In this document: positions 22,201 through 32,588 of the stretch, piece after piece | Layout: each line of letters starts with the position of its first letter | Numbering within the stretch: the stretch's first letter is position 1 | Assembly: GCF_000003815.2 (NCBI RefSeq) | Contig: NC_049981.1 | Span: 29,769,535-29,833,534, forward strand | Direction: 5' to 3' | DNA length: 64,000 nt | DNA from: Branchiostoma floridae | Lineage: Eukaryota; Chordata; Leptocardii; Amphioxiformes; Branchiostomatidae | The notes under the pieces: generated by a model | What the model was told of the DNA's origin: nothing | Seen by the model: the letters and a program-made list of their open reading frames with translations, nothing else | The model's database searches: none | Position numbers and translations under genes: made by a program

Positions 22201-24424
22201 TACCGAACCCTTGGGTCCCGACCACAAAGATGTGGGGGCCAAGAGTTCACTAGAGTTCACGGTGTTTCCGATCTGTGCGTCCCGTGAGGCCAACTTATTT
22301 ATCATTCTGAGTCGTGTAGAACAAGGACTACCTGACAAGTGTGTAATCATATTTTTCTTCGATGTATCGTTTTCAGCGAACATTCTTTTCCCTCGTCTGC
22401 CGAAGCCCTCTGGTCTCTCTGGTCTCCCTACTCTCAGGAGTTTAAGATTAAGAGACGAAACACGCGTGAAAATTTTGTTATTTTCTCATATGCTTTGATG
22501 ATACTTTCGATGTGACATATCATTTGAATCAACCACTCAATAAATCAAGCTCTGGCATAGCACGAGATGTCCAAAACGGAAGTTTTCTGTAGTACCGTAC
22601 AAAGGTGTTAGGAGGCCCATTATCGAACTTGACCTTCGTTTTCCCAAACCCTTCCCACTACTTGATATCATATCCACCCACGACGAAAATGATGAAAAAC
22701 ACTATAGAGGGCAGGAAAGTATATATTTTAATTTAGTTCTCCTGTGATATTAGACGATTATTAAAGAAGAAAATGCTTCTAATGCAACAAGACCAACAAA
22801 GTTCGTTCTGAAATGCTAGTTAATTACTCCACGCAACTATAAACTTCTCGTCAAGATTACGTCCCTCGCCTTCTTGACAGTAACGTTACTTAGCATGGCA
22901 GGATTTGTCTTCAGCTAGTAGTAGAGGTAGAAAACGCTTTTTCGGTGGTTGGTTTTTGGACAAGTAACCTGTCGTGGGTAGCTTGACATATCCCTTTTTC
23001 TTTCCTTCTTCTCTTGTATGTTATTTCAATTCAAATGTTGGAAAAAGTGTCTAGACTCTAGTTTTCCTTCGTTTTGATTTTGTTATACCTCAATTATAAA
23101 CGGGTCGTCAAGATTTCCAGATTGCGCCCCCAGCCTACTTGACAGTACTTATCTGTAGGCGGGATGTGNNNNNNNNNNNNNNNNNNNNNNNNNNNNNNNN
23201 NNNNNNNNNNNNNNNNNNNNNNNNNNNNNNNNNNNNNNNNNNNNNNNNNNNNNNNNNNNNNNNNNNNNNNNNNNNNNNNNNNNNNNNNNNNNNNNNNNNN
23301 NNNNNNNNNNNNNCCCCTTCCCTTCCCTTCCCTTCCCTTACCTTACCTTACCTTACCTTCCCTTCCCTTCCCTTCCCTTCCCTTCCCTTCCCTTCCCTTC
23401 CCTTACGAGTGTTTGTGTACCGCCCCTGCTAACCTAAGTCCTTGCCGCGTCGTTCTGCAGGTAAACTGAACAAAAGTAAAGTGAGCTTAACTAAACACAT
23501 GTGAGAGCACCTTACCTTACCTTACCTTACCTTACCTTACCTTACCTTACCTTACCTTACCTCACCTCACCTCACCTCACCTCACCTCACCTCACCTCAC
23601 CTCACCTCACCTCACCTCACCTTACCTTACCTTACCTTACCAGTGTTTGTGTCCCGACCCTGCTAACCTTGCCGCGTCGTTCTGCAGGTAAACTGTACAA
23701 GAGTAAAGTGTGCTTCACCAAACACCTGTGGGAGCACTCCGTGTACTGGGATCTCTTCGACGGGGAGAAAAACCACGACCGCGTGCTCTCCATACAGGTT
23801 CGTTTGTTTGTTTGTTGGCTTGTGTTTTTCTTAGTTAATCAATCATAACTGAAGTGACAACTAGTTAATGAAATTGTACTTAAATTAAATTGCAACTTGA
23901 TCTTAAGCGAAATAACAACTAGATGAGCAATTATTGCAAACAGTACTTCATATTATTTCCAGGCCGCCCTGATCCTCTATAAGAACTTCCAGCTCGCGGA
24001 TCGGGACCAGAACAGTCTGTCGTTCCTGCTGGTGACCGGCCCGCACAGCAAGGACGCCGCCAAGTCCGAGTCCAGGAGCAACAGCGCCTCCCCGAAAACC
24101 AAATCTCGACACAGGCACGACAGCAGGGGGAGGAACGACAAGAGCCACAGAGAATATGCACATTTTCGCGGTAACCATGACAACGGGAGTAAAGAACACG
24201 GGAGTTTCCATAGCAACGGAAGTTCGACTGATGAAAATACAGAACGCTGCTCGGGTGATGGGCGTGACAATATGACAACTTTATTTGGCGAGAATCGTTG
24301 CCATGGTGATGACTATGACGTACACCATCGATCGCCAGTATCGAATGGCGGGAGTTTCCATGGCAACAGCTGCCATGACAGTCGTTTCTATGGTAGTGGC
24401 AATAAAAGAATGAAAATGATTTAA
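19257..24424 (+). CDS. Single C2H2 zinc-finger protein, 256 aa, three exons
   Basis: Exons are 19257-19455, 23688-23797 and 23963-24424, with agreeing phases and AG/GT borders; the stop is TAA at 24422. The protein has one classical finger, C63-x2-C66-x12-H79-x3-H83, split by intron 1 directly after the second Cys. The finger context is NCSIC then GKLYKSKVCFTKHLWEHSVYW. It is followed by a helical stretch (VLSIQAALILYKNFQLADRD) and a Ser/Asn/His/Gly-rich disordered C-terminus. The N-terminus carries a basic RPKRVRSSDS motif. Function is not recognised. The conserved single finger suggests a nuclear or nucleic-acid-linked role, which is inference. The ATG is the first in frame and codon use is GC-rich. 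Intron 1 holds an assembly gap and a dead copy of exon 2. Confidence 0.85.
19456..23168. other. Intron 1 of the zinc-finger gene
   Basis: No additional exon is recognised. It holds a CA-rich simple repeat at 20190-20265 and a SINE body fragment at 20875-21015. A small inverted repeat lies near 21780-21810 (tagcctggtat and ataccaggcta). An unexplained open region at 22090-22500 is open on both strands. Confidence 0.6.
20875..21015. repeat. SINE family A body fragment
   Basis: The text 'agtgggttgttatccactgt', then 'aggcggagcccat' and 'aagtcaggtgcccatttta', matches the body of the SINE at 55072-55335 in order. The tRNA head is missing. Confidence 0.7.
23169..23313. other. Assembly gap (145 N)
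   Basis: A run of N directly precedes a pentanucleotide satellite, so the gap is probably collapsed or unassembled satellite. Any protein frame crossing it is meaningless. Confidence 0.95.
23314..23404. repeat. (CCTTC)n/(CCTTA)n pentanucleotide satellite
   Basis: Uninterrupted pentanucleotide units CCTTC and CCTTA run from the gap to the duplicated exon. A matching array lies on the other side of that duplicate at 23511-23640. Confidence 0.95.
23406..23510 (+). pseudogene. Dead duplicate of zinc-finger exon 2 with its 3' splice site
   Basis: The text from 'gtgtttgtgtaccg' through 'ccgcgtcgttctgcag' and on copies the acceptor region and the first 50 bases of the real exon 2 (23641-23740). 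It would read GKLNKSKVSLTKHM and then a TGA stop. The second Cys-equivalent position is changed to Ser and the exon is cut off by satellite repeat. The acceptor AG and pyrimidine tract remain intact, so it could still act as a poison exon, but no good donor is visible before the repeat. Confidence 0.85.
23511..23640. repeat. (CCTTA)n/(CCTCA)n pentanucleotide satellite
   Basis: An array of CCTTA units, then CCTCA units, then CCTTA again, ends 48 bp before the true exon 2. The change of unit in mid-array suggests homogenisation by slippage. Open frames through it are artefacts. Confidence 0.95.
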
Positions 24425-25140
24425 CATGCTTTTCCAGCAGCAACACATGATTCCGGAATCCTAGAGTCTTTTATTTAGAAGTTTATGATTCCTGGAGGAA
24501 AATGGAAGTTTTAAAATAAGAAAACTCTATGAGTGAATATGTTTTTCTCGACGGAAAGCCCTGGCCGGGACCATTTTATTCGCTAGTAAAACTAGCGATG
24601 AATTTTGAAAAAAATGTTGCAATGCAAATATGCAAGAAAAACAGATACTGTTGTGTAAAAAGACGAGAAGTTGTAAAGTTTGGCGCGCTTTTGTTCCATT
24701 GTATATAATGTTCAACACAAGCGCGCAAAGAAGGTAAGTACTAGTGTTCAATAGATTTAAAAAAAAAAAACGATGTAAAACAAGTACATTTCAATTTGTT
24801 TCACCATTCTGGTCATTTTTGTTGTCCCTTGTAGGGACCTGTACATGAGGATCCACGTAGCAGGCACTATAGGAAGAGTTTTCTTTTTTTTTTACCTTGT
24901 TTAGCCATTTTATACTGAAAGTTATGCTTTCGTTCATTTATAATTCTGTTCGTTTCGGGACTTATTGTTGCTGTATAATATCGACATTAAATCATATTTT
25001 CGAAAGTAACTGACCAATGTTGTCGTTGATGCGTGTCGTTTGTTAAAAGACTAGCATGGGTATGAGTGTTTGTGGTGTTTGTTTTGCTTTTTGTTTCTTT
25101 GTTTGTTAAAGAAAAAACGAAAAATTTGTTCAAAAGTGTG
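24425..25140. other. Probable 3' UTR and intergenic DNA
   Basis: AT-rich sequence follows the zinc-finger stop codon. No gene or element is recognised before the MITE at 25147. Confidence 0.4.
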
Positions 25141-25146
25141 CATTAT

Positions 25147-25330
25147 GCTAGCCTCCATAGCAGGCTCTCTCGGGCCTTTTTTGGCTCATCATACTTACAC
25201 TTTTGCTGGCCATTTCTTTTTGTACTGGGTCGCTGATTGCTGGCCTTATATGACTACCGGCCTCGCAATCAGGGACCCAGTACAAAAAGAATGGGCAGCA
25301 AAAGTGTATTATGAGCCAAAAAAGGCTAGC
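25147..25330. mobile_element. Foldback MITE with gctagcctcc ends, copy 1
   Basis: The left arm 'gctagcctccatagcaggct', with 'ttttttggctcat' and 'tttttgtactgggtc', is answered by the right arm: 'gacccagtacaaaaa', 'atgagccaaaaaaggctagc'. It forms a long hairpin with a loop near 'gactaccggcc'. A second full copy is at 32589-32829 and a fragment lies at 52860-52925. Confidence 0.88.
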
Positions 25331-25935
25331 ATTATGCCTACCGAATGATCAGGTGTACTGAAATCCCATATACAACCTAGGGCGTCAACTGAAGCTAAAA
25401 ATATCTAGTCTGTGTGTTTACCTGCTACATAAATAGCGCGGCGTCTTCTTATAGCTTTACGGCGAATGAGAAGCGTCGATACTTTATCGGAGAGCGTAAA
25501 GAATATTTGATGAAGTGATCGGTGTGAAATATTGTCTTTGTGGTAGGACAAATCCCATATGACGTTATCGTTATATTCAGAAAAAAAAGACGGCAACAAA
25601 AAAAACTGTTACAATTTGCACACAACTTAATAATTTTCTCTATGCTTTTCTTCGAAGCTTCGTACACGTCACGTAAAATTTCATGGCCCCCCTCAAATAG
25701 CCCCCACCTTCCCCCGTTGTAAACTGAACCTCCCCTCATATCTTCTTGAAAGAAGCACACACAGTGGAAAAGCTTGTTTGTCCGTGCCCAGTGTGCGCGC
25801 CAACACGCCCGAGATTTGTCTTGCCGCGGAGAAATGTGGCCAGGAATGTGCGTGGGCGGTGGTAGGACAGGCCTGATAGCCCCTGTGTGCTTTAGGTGAA
25901 AAAAGGATTTCATACTCACTCCTAGGAGGTTAATA

Positions 25936-26075
25936 ACCTACTCTCCAAGCAGAGGTTGGTGGGGAAAATCGTGACCTTCTCCTAAAATGCCTTTCCACCT
26001 TATAAACAGAAAAATATGGCAAATAAGAAAAGGGTCACGATTTTCCCCCACCAACCTCTGCTTGGAGAGTAGGTT
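25936..26075. mobile_element. Foldback MITE with ctccaagcag ends, copy 4
   Basis: 'aacctactctccaagcagag' and its exact inverse 'ctctgcttggagagtaggtt' flank arms containing 'ggttggtgggg' and 'aaaatcgtgacc' with their inverses. A solitary half of the same subfamily lies at 26635-26685. Confidence 0.9.
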
Positions 26076-26634
26076 GCCTTCTTACTCACTCAGAGTAGTG
26101 TTTGCTCACTACCATTCAAGTACCGAATAATGCTCGTTCGTGAGATACGTGTTAACAAAAGGATATATGTTGATCGATTTTGAACTGAATAGTTCGCTGT
26201 TATTATAATTAGCCTTGTTAGTATCATGTACATACGTCGTGGAGTTGCTGGATCATCGGGTTGGCATGTTTTCAAGTGCTTGTTCAAGGAATAAGGTCAA
26301 GGAATGGGTCAAGGAGAATCAAAAGAGGGCAAAAAATTAAAGCTACCAAAATTTGACGGGGTGATAGAAAACTTGGTCATCATCTTTCCGTGGAAATACT
26401 GTATGAATGTTAGTTTAGTATGTTAGATTTGGAATGCCAGAACATAAACAGATTTCGACAGTACACAACAGATGTGAAGCGTCATCTAGCGGAATATGAT
26501 TGAACTTTAACCATTGGAAAAATAACAATAAATAGGTGCAAAGTTAAGGTATCATAGTTATTCATCTACCTAGTATTAACCTATATATTGTCACCTTTGC
26601 AAAACACATACCTAAAGAACTGTGTGGATGTAAT

Positions 26635-26685
26635 TACTCTCCAAGCAGAGGTTGGTGGGAAAAATCGTGACCTTTTCCTTTCATA
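26635..26685. mobile_element. Solitary arm of the foldback MITE
   Basis: 'tactctccaagcagaggttg' followed by 'gtgggaaaaatcgtgacc' matches one arm of the element at 25936-26075. The opposite arm is absent, apart from a weak 'cccaccaac' remnant near 26703. Confidence 0.75.
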
Positions 26686-27004
26686 ATTTTTTTCGACCGG
26701 CCTTCCCACCAACGTTGAGACCTGAGGAGGACTTCAGGGGATTTTACTAAACTATTTATAATCTTCGTATCACTGAGGCAATGAAAATTTACCAGGCCTC
26801 CTCGCTTTTGTTCTCTTCGCTTCTGATTGTCCAACAGCAACGTCACTCCCAACGTGCATTGTGGACTACACAATAGAGTGAAATGTATACACCTCAGAGG
26901 ATAGAAAACAACAGTGTAGAATGACGCTTCAACTTGGGAGCAGAAGATTTCCTTGTGGTCAAAACTACACGTCTCCTTGGCCAGCGAGGAAGCATCTTAA
27001 CGTC

Positions 27005-29071
27005 ATGGCGTCGCCTTTTCTCTGTCTCCTGACGTTCCTTGTGACGTCTGTGCTCCTGTGCTCTGCCCAGCCGACGTCGGTCTGTAGGCCACTACCGTCA
27101 GAAGAGAAATGCGTGTGTAACCTTACTTGTGGGAACGTAAACTGTGGCAACGAGAACACTCTCAAAGCAGAGTTGGAGCAGATGAAAATCGCCATGGACC
27201 AACTCTCACAGAATATAGCTGTTTTGCCGAAAGGTAAGACAACTTGGTGGATTATTATATGGCGCAATGGCCGAATGGGCCAAGTATTCGCTTTGTATTC
27301 AGTAGGCCACGAGTTCGACCTCCGGCCGAAGACTTTAAAATGGTACATCCTGCTTTCTCTGCTTAGCACTTAGCACTGATGACGAAGAGTATGGGAGCTA
27401 AACACACATCACTACCAGCGGACTAGCCCCCTGTTGTAGTGGCTTCACAAATGTGTGGCCCAAGTACTGCAGAAACGGAGATGGGCGCTACCCTCTAAGC
27501 ATCTGTTACGCATGTACTGGCAAGTTTGACCTAATGTAAATTATATGTCTTAATAGCATTCAGAGGTTACCATATGATTATGATATAAATGTGTACTGTG
27601 CCATCTACCCCAGCTAACGCAAACGACACAGTAGCCGACAAGCCCCAAGACTGTCAGGACATCCTCGACAACGACGAGACGACGCCCAGCGGCGTGTACA
27701 TGATTTATCCACGGGACAACCTGGGCGGCTTCATGGTCTTCTGTGACATGGACACGGACGGAGGCGGCTGGACGGTAAGTCTGGTCAGCTATTATGAATG
27801 TCAGAAGCTACATTTGTGCATTCTATTTCCATAGAGACCAGAAGAGGAACGCCCACCTCAGCACATTTCATAAACTCGTGAACAGCCGCATTAATGACTA
27901 CTAGTTTACTTACACCAGCCCAGGGCGCACCTTAGGGAGACTGGAGTGGAACTCCCTGCCTGGCGCGGTCGTGACAGCCCCCACAGTTGGGTCCTTCCGT
28001 GCCAGACTGGAGGCCAGCCACCCCACCCCCTTACCCACACACACACTTTGCCCCTGATGGCGTTAACTGCCGGCAACTTTTTGTAGATTTTTAGCTATCA
28101 GCATTTCAGTTTTATTATGTACACTTACAGTTGTTCCAGAAACGCCAGGATGGAACAGTCTACTTCTATCGGGACTGGGCGGACTACAAGGCGGGGTTCC
28201 CTTCCAACCTGAACGGCGAGTTTTGGCTGGGGAACGGCAAGCTCTACCGCCTCGCCGTGCAGAAAGTCTACCAGCTCAGGGTGGATATGGAGGATGCGGA
28301 GGGGAACACGGCGTACGCGACCTACGACTCGTTTGCCATCTCGCCTGAATCCCAGAACTACAAACTCCACATCGGGACTTACACCGGTACTGCAGGTGAG
28401 GTTGACAGGTGTACCGACAGTGCACTACATGACCCTGCCTGTTAGTTGAATGTGAACGTGTTGCATAGATACATGAATATCGTAGATTCTGCTTGCTAAA
28501 CTCGTTTCTATGTTCACGGTGAAATCTCCGTTTTCCAAATGCGCATACCAAAATAAAATAGCTATTGTGGTATTGTGGAGTAGCTTCACACTAAAGGAAA
28601 ACAAATTTGGCATAAAATCGTAAAAAGGACATACAATTGCTTGTAGAAACATGGACATCGGAGCCTAGATCTGAAAGACACTGTGATACAGAAATGATAA
28701 AGTCTAACAAGCATTGTCAAGAACTAATAGCTCATTTCAGCTTAAAAGATATCAAATGATAAACCAAGCCATGTGCACCTCGTTTTGCTTTTGGGAAGTA
28801 ATTGTCTGTCTTTGTCACAGGGGATAGCCTGATGTCCCATGACGGAAATCCATTCAGTACCCTGGACAGAGACAACGACGAGTCCTCTTCCAGCTGCTCT
28901 GAGTTGCTGAAAGGTGCGTGGTGGTACGGTGATTGCCACAGCTCTAGCCTGAACGGCCTGTACCGCTTGGGTACTCACGAAGGTGTCTACGACGGTGTCA
29001 TCTGGTTCTACTGGAAGGGCCCCCACTACTCATTGAAGCGCGCGGAAATGAAACTCCGACCAGCTCCATAA
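27005..29071 (+). CDS. Secreted fibrinogen-related (FReD) protein, 301 aa, four exons
   Basis: Exons are 27005-27233, 27614-27774, 28131-28395 and 28821-29071; phases agree and the stop is TAA at 29069. A signal peptide ([19 protein letters not shown]) is followed by a short Cys-rich segment ([16 protein letters not shown]) and a brief helical, coiled-coil-like stretch. The fibrinogen C-terminal domain then runs from about residue 88 (DCQDIL) to the end. It shows [39 protein letters not shown], the calcium-site segment [19 protein letters not shown] and LNGLY. The domain is full length (about 214 aa). An in-frame ATG at 26921 exists, but 27005 was chosen because the signal peptide starts there. 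Family members are oligomeric lectins or innate recognition proteins (ficolin/FREP-like). The exact ligand is unknown. Confidence 0.93.
27245..27475 (+). repeat. tRNA-derived SINE, family B
   Basis: It starts with a tRNA-like head containing an A-box-like 'tggcgcaatggccgaatggg' and a B-box-like 'gagttcgacctcc'. The body blocks 'aaaatggtacat', 'tctctgcttagcac' and 'catcactaccagcggacta' are shared with the split copy at 11420-11945. It lies in intron 1 of the FReD gene. Confidence 0.7.
27829..28060 (+). pseudogene. LINE 3' tail remnant in a FReD intron
   Basis: The plus strand encodes a typical non-LTR retrotransposon C-terminal tail: [17 protein letters not shown], a stop, then [20 protein letters not shown] and [13 protein letters not shown] ending at a stop near 28057. 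The rest of the element is missing. Confidence 0.75.
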
Positions 29072-29795
29072 TTTTACACGTTTTGTTGTACGAATTACAT
29101 GACTTGTTGAGTGTTGTTATGTTTTGGATTTGGGTTTGCTTGCGGTGATAAAGAATTGCTAGTTGCGCCCTATTCTGTTCATAGAAATAAGAATGCAGTA
29201 AGTACTTTTTATTTGCTGTGATCATCATATCATGTTACAATCATTATTCGTTTAGATAAATTTGATAACACCAAAACATGAAATATTTTGAAGTGAGAAC
29301 ATATTCAAGTTGATAAAATCAACATTACATCATTGTGCATACATGTACATACTACAGCATGACTCTTAGTCGTGCGGCAACGTGCCTACAATGAAAATTA
29401 GGTTTAGTGTATGTCTATTGGTAATACATCACAGAGGGCTAACTCGAAATATACGTAATATACATGCATATGGGTGACAGGCTGAATAAAAGTTCTTAAA
29501 CGGGGACGATGCGACTCCAGATGTCTTAAGTACTGAGGGACGACTGCGGTGCGAAAGATGTCGGTACGCGGTAGCTTGAAAAAGAGTCCAATCTATTTTA
29601 CATTATACGTAATATACTAGTACACAAGTTACGCATACATATGACTGACTGATACAACAATATGCTACTTTCTAAGTAAGTTCTACTACTAAGGCTCAAA
29701 AAGGTTATTGGACTCCCTTCAAGTTAGTTAAGTAGACCTTTTTACAATGTTAAGCTATACATGTAGAAGTGACAGAAGGAAAATGGGGTAAATTC
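29072..29795. other. FReD 3' UTR and convergent intergenic DNA
   Basis: It lies between the convergent ends of the FReD gene (plus strand) and the small collagen (minus strand). No coding exon or named element is recognised. AT-rich. Confidence 0.4.
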
Positions 29796-31715
29796 CTAAT
29801 TTCGACGCCTGCACTCTGATGTTGGTAGTCCGTCAATTCCCTGGAGCCCAAAAAAGAGGAGCTTGTATGAGTTTTTGTTCTGCGCTTTGACCATACTATA
29901 TTATACAAACAAATCTCGTACTAAATTTATATGTTTAACATCAATAAAAGAAGCCGGAGTATTATAATAGTTTTGGAACCCACGCACCCTTCGCGAGAGA
30001 ACTATGAAAATTACCCCTTTTCTGCAAATGCATCACAACTATGTAACGTTAGTGTTCATAAGAAACTAAACTGCCAAATATGTTACCTACCACTGGACAA
30101 GAATGGCCACGCTTTCCCCGTTTGCCTCTGTTCCCCTGCTCACAAGAAAACATACACAAGAGGTGAAACAGCAAATAACAGGAGTAAGTTACGTCGATGA
30201 AGGTTAGACATCCAGGTAAAGTAATTACTCAAGCAACTGGATATATTTTGGAAACGGTCAGACGTTTCAGGTAACACCCACTATTGTTCGTCAGTGATAC
30301 TGAACAGATCTGTTGAGACCATGCAGCGGGGTTTGCGATCAAATCCACAGATCTACTCAATGTCACTGACGAAAGATAGAGGACGCTATCTGAAATTTCG
30401 GACAGTTTCTAAAATCATATCCAGTTGCTTGAGTAACTTCTATGTAGTGTATGCCGTGACTGTTTTAAGTAAATACTAGAGTCGAGAACCAACGCAATAA
30501 CTTGGTGAGGTTTTAGTTGCATATAAAGAGATTATATGAGAGCCCTTACCTTGTCTCCTTTTGATCCCTTCTGACCCGGTCTTCCTGGCGAACCCTTAAT
30601 GTGATATAAAAGAAGCACACTTGTGAAACGCATACTCTCTTTATGAGTCGAAAGTTCCCGCTAGCGGTCACACACTAAAAACTTAACGTGTAGCACATGT
30701 ACAGTGATAATATTGGATATTTCTTATTTATCTACTAGTATTTGTTTTGTATCATAGACAATGAGTCAACTAGACTAGAGAGACTACCCAACCATGCCAA
30801 GGGAAGTAAATAAGATATATAGACTCGCAATCAGCAGGTTTGGAGGCAAGGTTAATAAGGCCTTCACACTGACACCGAATCAGCAGGAATCAAGAAGAAC
30901 CAAACGGAATGAAGAATTTGCAAAACTCGTGCCACATTCGGGCGGGAATTCCAAATTTTCACACGAGAGGCGGAATGAGCTGGAATGCAATGCACCAGAG
31001 TCAATGTGTTAATATACATGAAGTGTTGATATACATAAGAAAGTGTACTTATAATGATACGACGTGTAAGCCAAAACTATTACAGGTATGGTTTGAATAT
31101 TTCAATTTTTAAAAAGATATGTCATGGTTTGTTACCTGTTGCCCAGGAGGTCCCGGGGGTCCGGAAGGGCCAGGCGGACCCGGGATCTACAGAGAAGGCA
31201 GAGCCAGAGAGAGTACAGGTAAAGTCCCTCTTACAGCCGGATGTTTGGCAGAGAGAATACAGGTCATATGTATGTCCATCTCGTATACATAAGGGCTCAG
31301 CAGGACAATGGTTAACTAAACTAACTACCGTACCAAAGCGGTGTGGAGTCGGTGTTGCACAAAATTGTGTGGCCTTGGGCTACAGAAACGGAGATGGCCA
31401 CCGCCAGATCGATGCACCATCTGGTACTTTGTGGGAAAAATCCAACTAGATACATAGGGTGATGGTTAACTAAACTAACTACCGTATCAGAGCGGTGTGG
31501 AGTCGGTGTTGCACAAAATTGTGTGGAAACGGAGATGGGCGCCGCCCGACTTAACTAACTACATAGGACAATGGTTAACTAAACTGCCATACCAGGGCGG
31601 TGTGGAGCCGGTGTTGCACGGCGCTGATCAGCTCCATGCGCGGGTCGGGCGCCTGCCGCATCACCCGGCTGGCTCGCCGCTTCTGGCTGCCGGGGATCCC
31701 GTTAGCGCCCTCGGG
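29796..31715 (-). CDS. Small collagen-like gene or alternative 3' end, five exons (partial)
   Basis: Minus-strand exons are 31715-31593 (41 codons), 31186-31136 (IPGPPGPSGPPGPPGQQ), 30594-30550 (GSPGRPGQKGSKGDK), 30135-30091 (GNRGKRGKRGHSCPV) and 29840-29796 (GIDGLPTSECRRRN, then TAG). All are phase 0 with AG/GT borders. The last two resemble the C-terminus of the large collagen to the right (KRGH, CPL, then [10 protein letters not shown]) but lack LDAP and the Trp after the final Cys. The first exon is mostly non-collagenous (QKRRASRVMRQAPDPRMELI) with a basic, furin-like site. No 5' exon with start codon or membrane anchor was found between 31716 and 38146. It could be a decayed paralogue, a short gene whose 5' end I cannot see, or an alternative 3' end of the large collagen. 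Confidence 0.7.
30225..30436. mobile_element. TIR element with ttactcaagcaactgg ends
   Basis: Left 'ttactcaagcaactggatat' and right 'atatccagttgcttgagtaa' are exact inverses, and homology continues inward for about 45 bp. A solitary end is at 11949-11972. It sits in the intron of the small collagen between 30135 and 30550. Confidence 0.88.
31303..31620. repeat. Tandem copies of a collagen exon-intron border
   Basis: A unit of about 60 bp, 'atggttaactaaact' to 'ggtgttgcac', occurs three times (31303-31370, 31456-31527, 31570-31620). The rightmost copy is the real 3' end and donor of the exon at 31593-31715. The other two are decayed copies in the downstream intron, keeping 'gcggtgtggagtcggtgttg' but with the donor altered. 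Confidence 0.85.
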
Positions 31716-32588
31716 CTGCAACACAACGAGCGGTGGACACGGTATGAAACAGGGGTGGGTACAAAACCAGTTTATCTTATTGGACCGGTCCAGAAAAACC
31801 GGACCTGAAAAAATGACCCGCATGTTGCACCTATTGGCAAAATGAATAGGTCTTTTGATCAGGCATTCACATATTTCGGGGCTTACCGGTCAAGGAAAAA
31901 AATCAAGAGCGGAGTAGAGTTGAGTCTATAGTCATTTCTACCAAGTTTTAAAGTCAATAGTACAGAGGCAGTTAGCCTCGTAGGATTTTAAAGCGCCAGT
32001 GGACACGGCATAAATGTATTTTCGACACACACTCTCTGCTGATTGTATCTCTTCAAATGTGACATGGACCTCAGCTCAGTAGTCTTTAAATTTAATCTTT
32101 AAAGTAAATTTGATAGTCGTTATTCAGATAAAATTCAGGTAAATAAAGATGCAGTGGGCTGCATAGATTTGCGGGTGAAAGACCATATCATATAGACGAT
32201 TCTTACATTCGTTGTGTTGGTACAATGTATGGTTTTGATAATGCTTCCTTACATACTCCCCAACTGCTTGTTTTCGGTCTTTGGGGGCGTTTTCGGCTTC
32301 TTTTTGTCCGTCGACCGGAGCATAACCGCTTGATAGAGTGTTTTGTCCAGCTTTGTTTCTTCATGAATGAATTATTAGGATATCCTTCCAGATTTAGTGT
32401 CTGTTCTTCTTCATCGCCCTATTTCAACTATGATTCCTGCAACCAAAGTGCTCTGGTGTAAACTATATATAAAGATAGCTATATTTTCAGCAGAAGGCAG
32501 CAGGAAATGTTAGTTGCTGGGTCTTTGGAATACAACGGTTAGCAGATGCTGCATGCGTGACAGAGTTTCCATCTCAGGCCACTTTCCA
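31716..32588. other. Intergenic or intronic DNA, no gene recognised
   Basis: Contains a possible truncated copy of the 17053-17530 element near 31745-31815 ('ggggtgggtac', 'ggtccag', 'ccggacctg'). An open frame at 32225-32461 resembles no protein that I recognise. Confidence 0.4.

Noticed and set aside
22063-22498. Open frames of 134 codons (plus) and 106 codons (minus)
   Set aside because: Overlapping open frames on both strands with no recognisable domain and no convincing splice links; kept only as an unexplained open region in the intron.
23931-24446. Long minus-strand open frame of 171 codons
   Set aside because: Antisense shadow of exon 3 of the zinc-finger gene, whose plus-strand reading has proper splice sites and an unbroken finger.
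27829-28060. Extra exon of the FReD gene
   Set aside because: The reading frame is a retrotransposon C-terminal tail with an internal stop, and the FReD exons on both sides join in phase without it.
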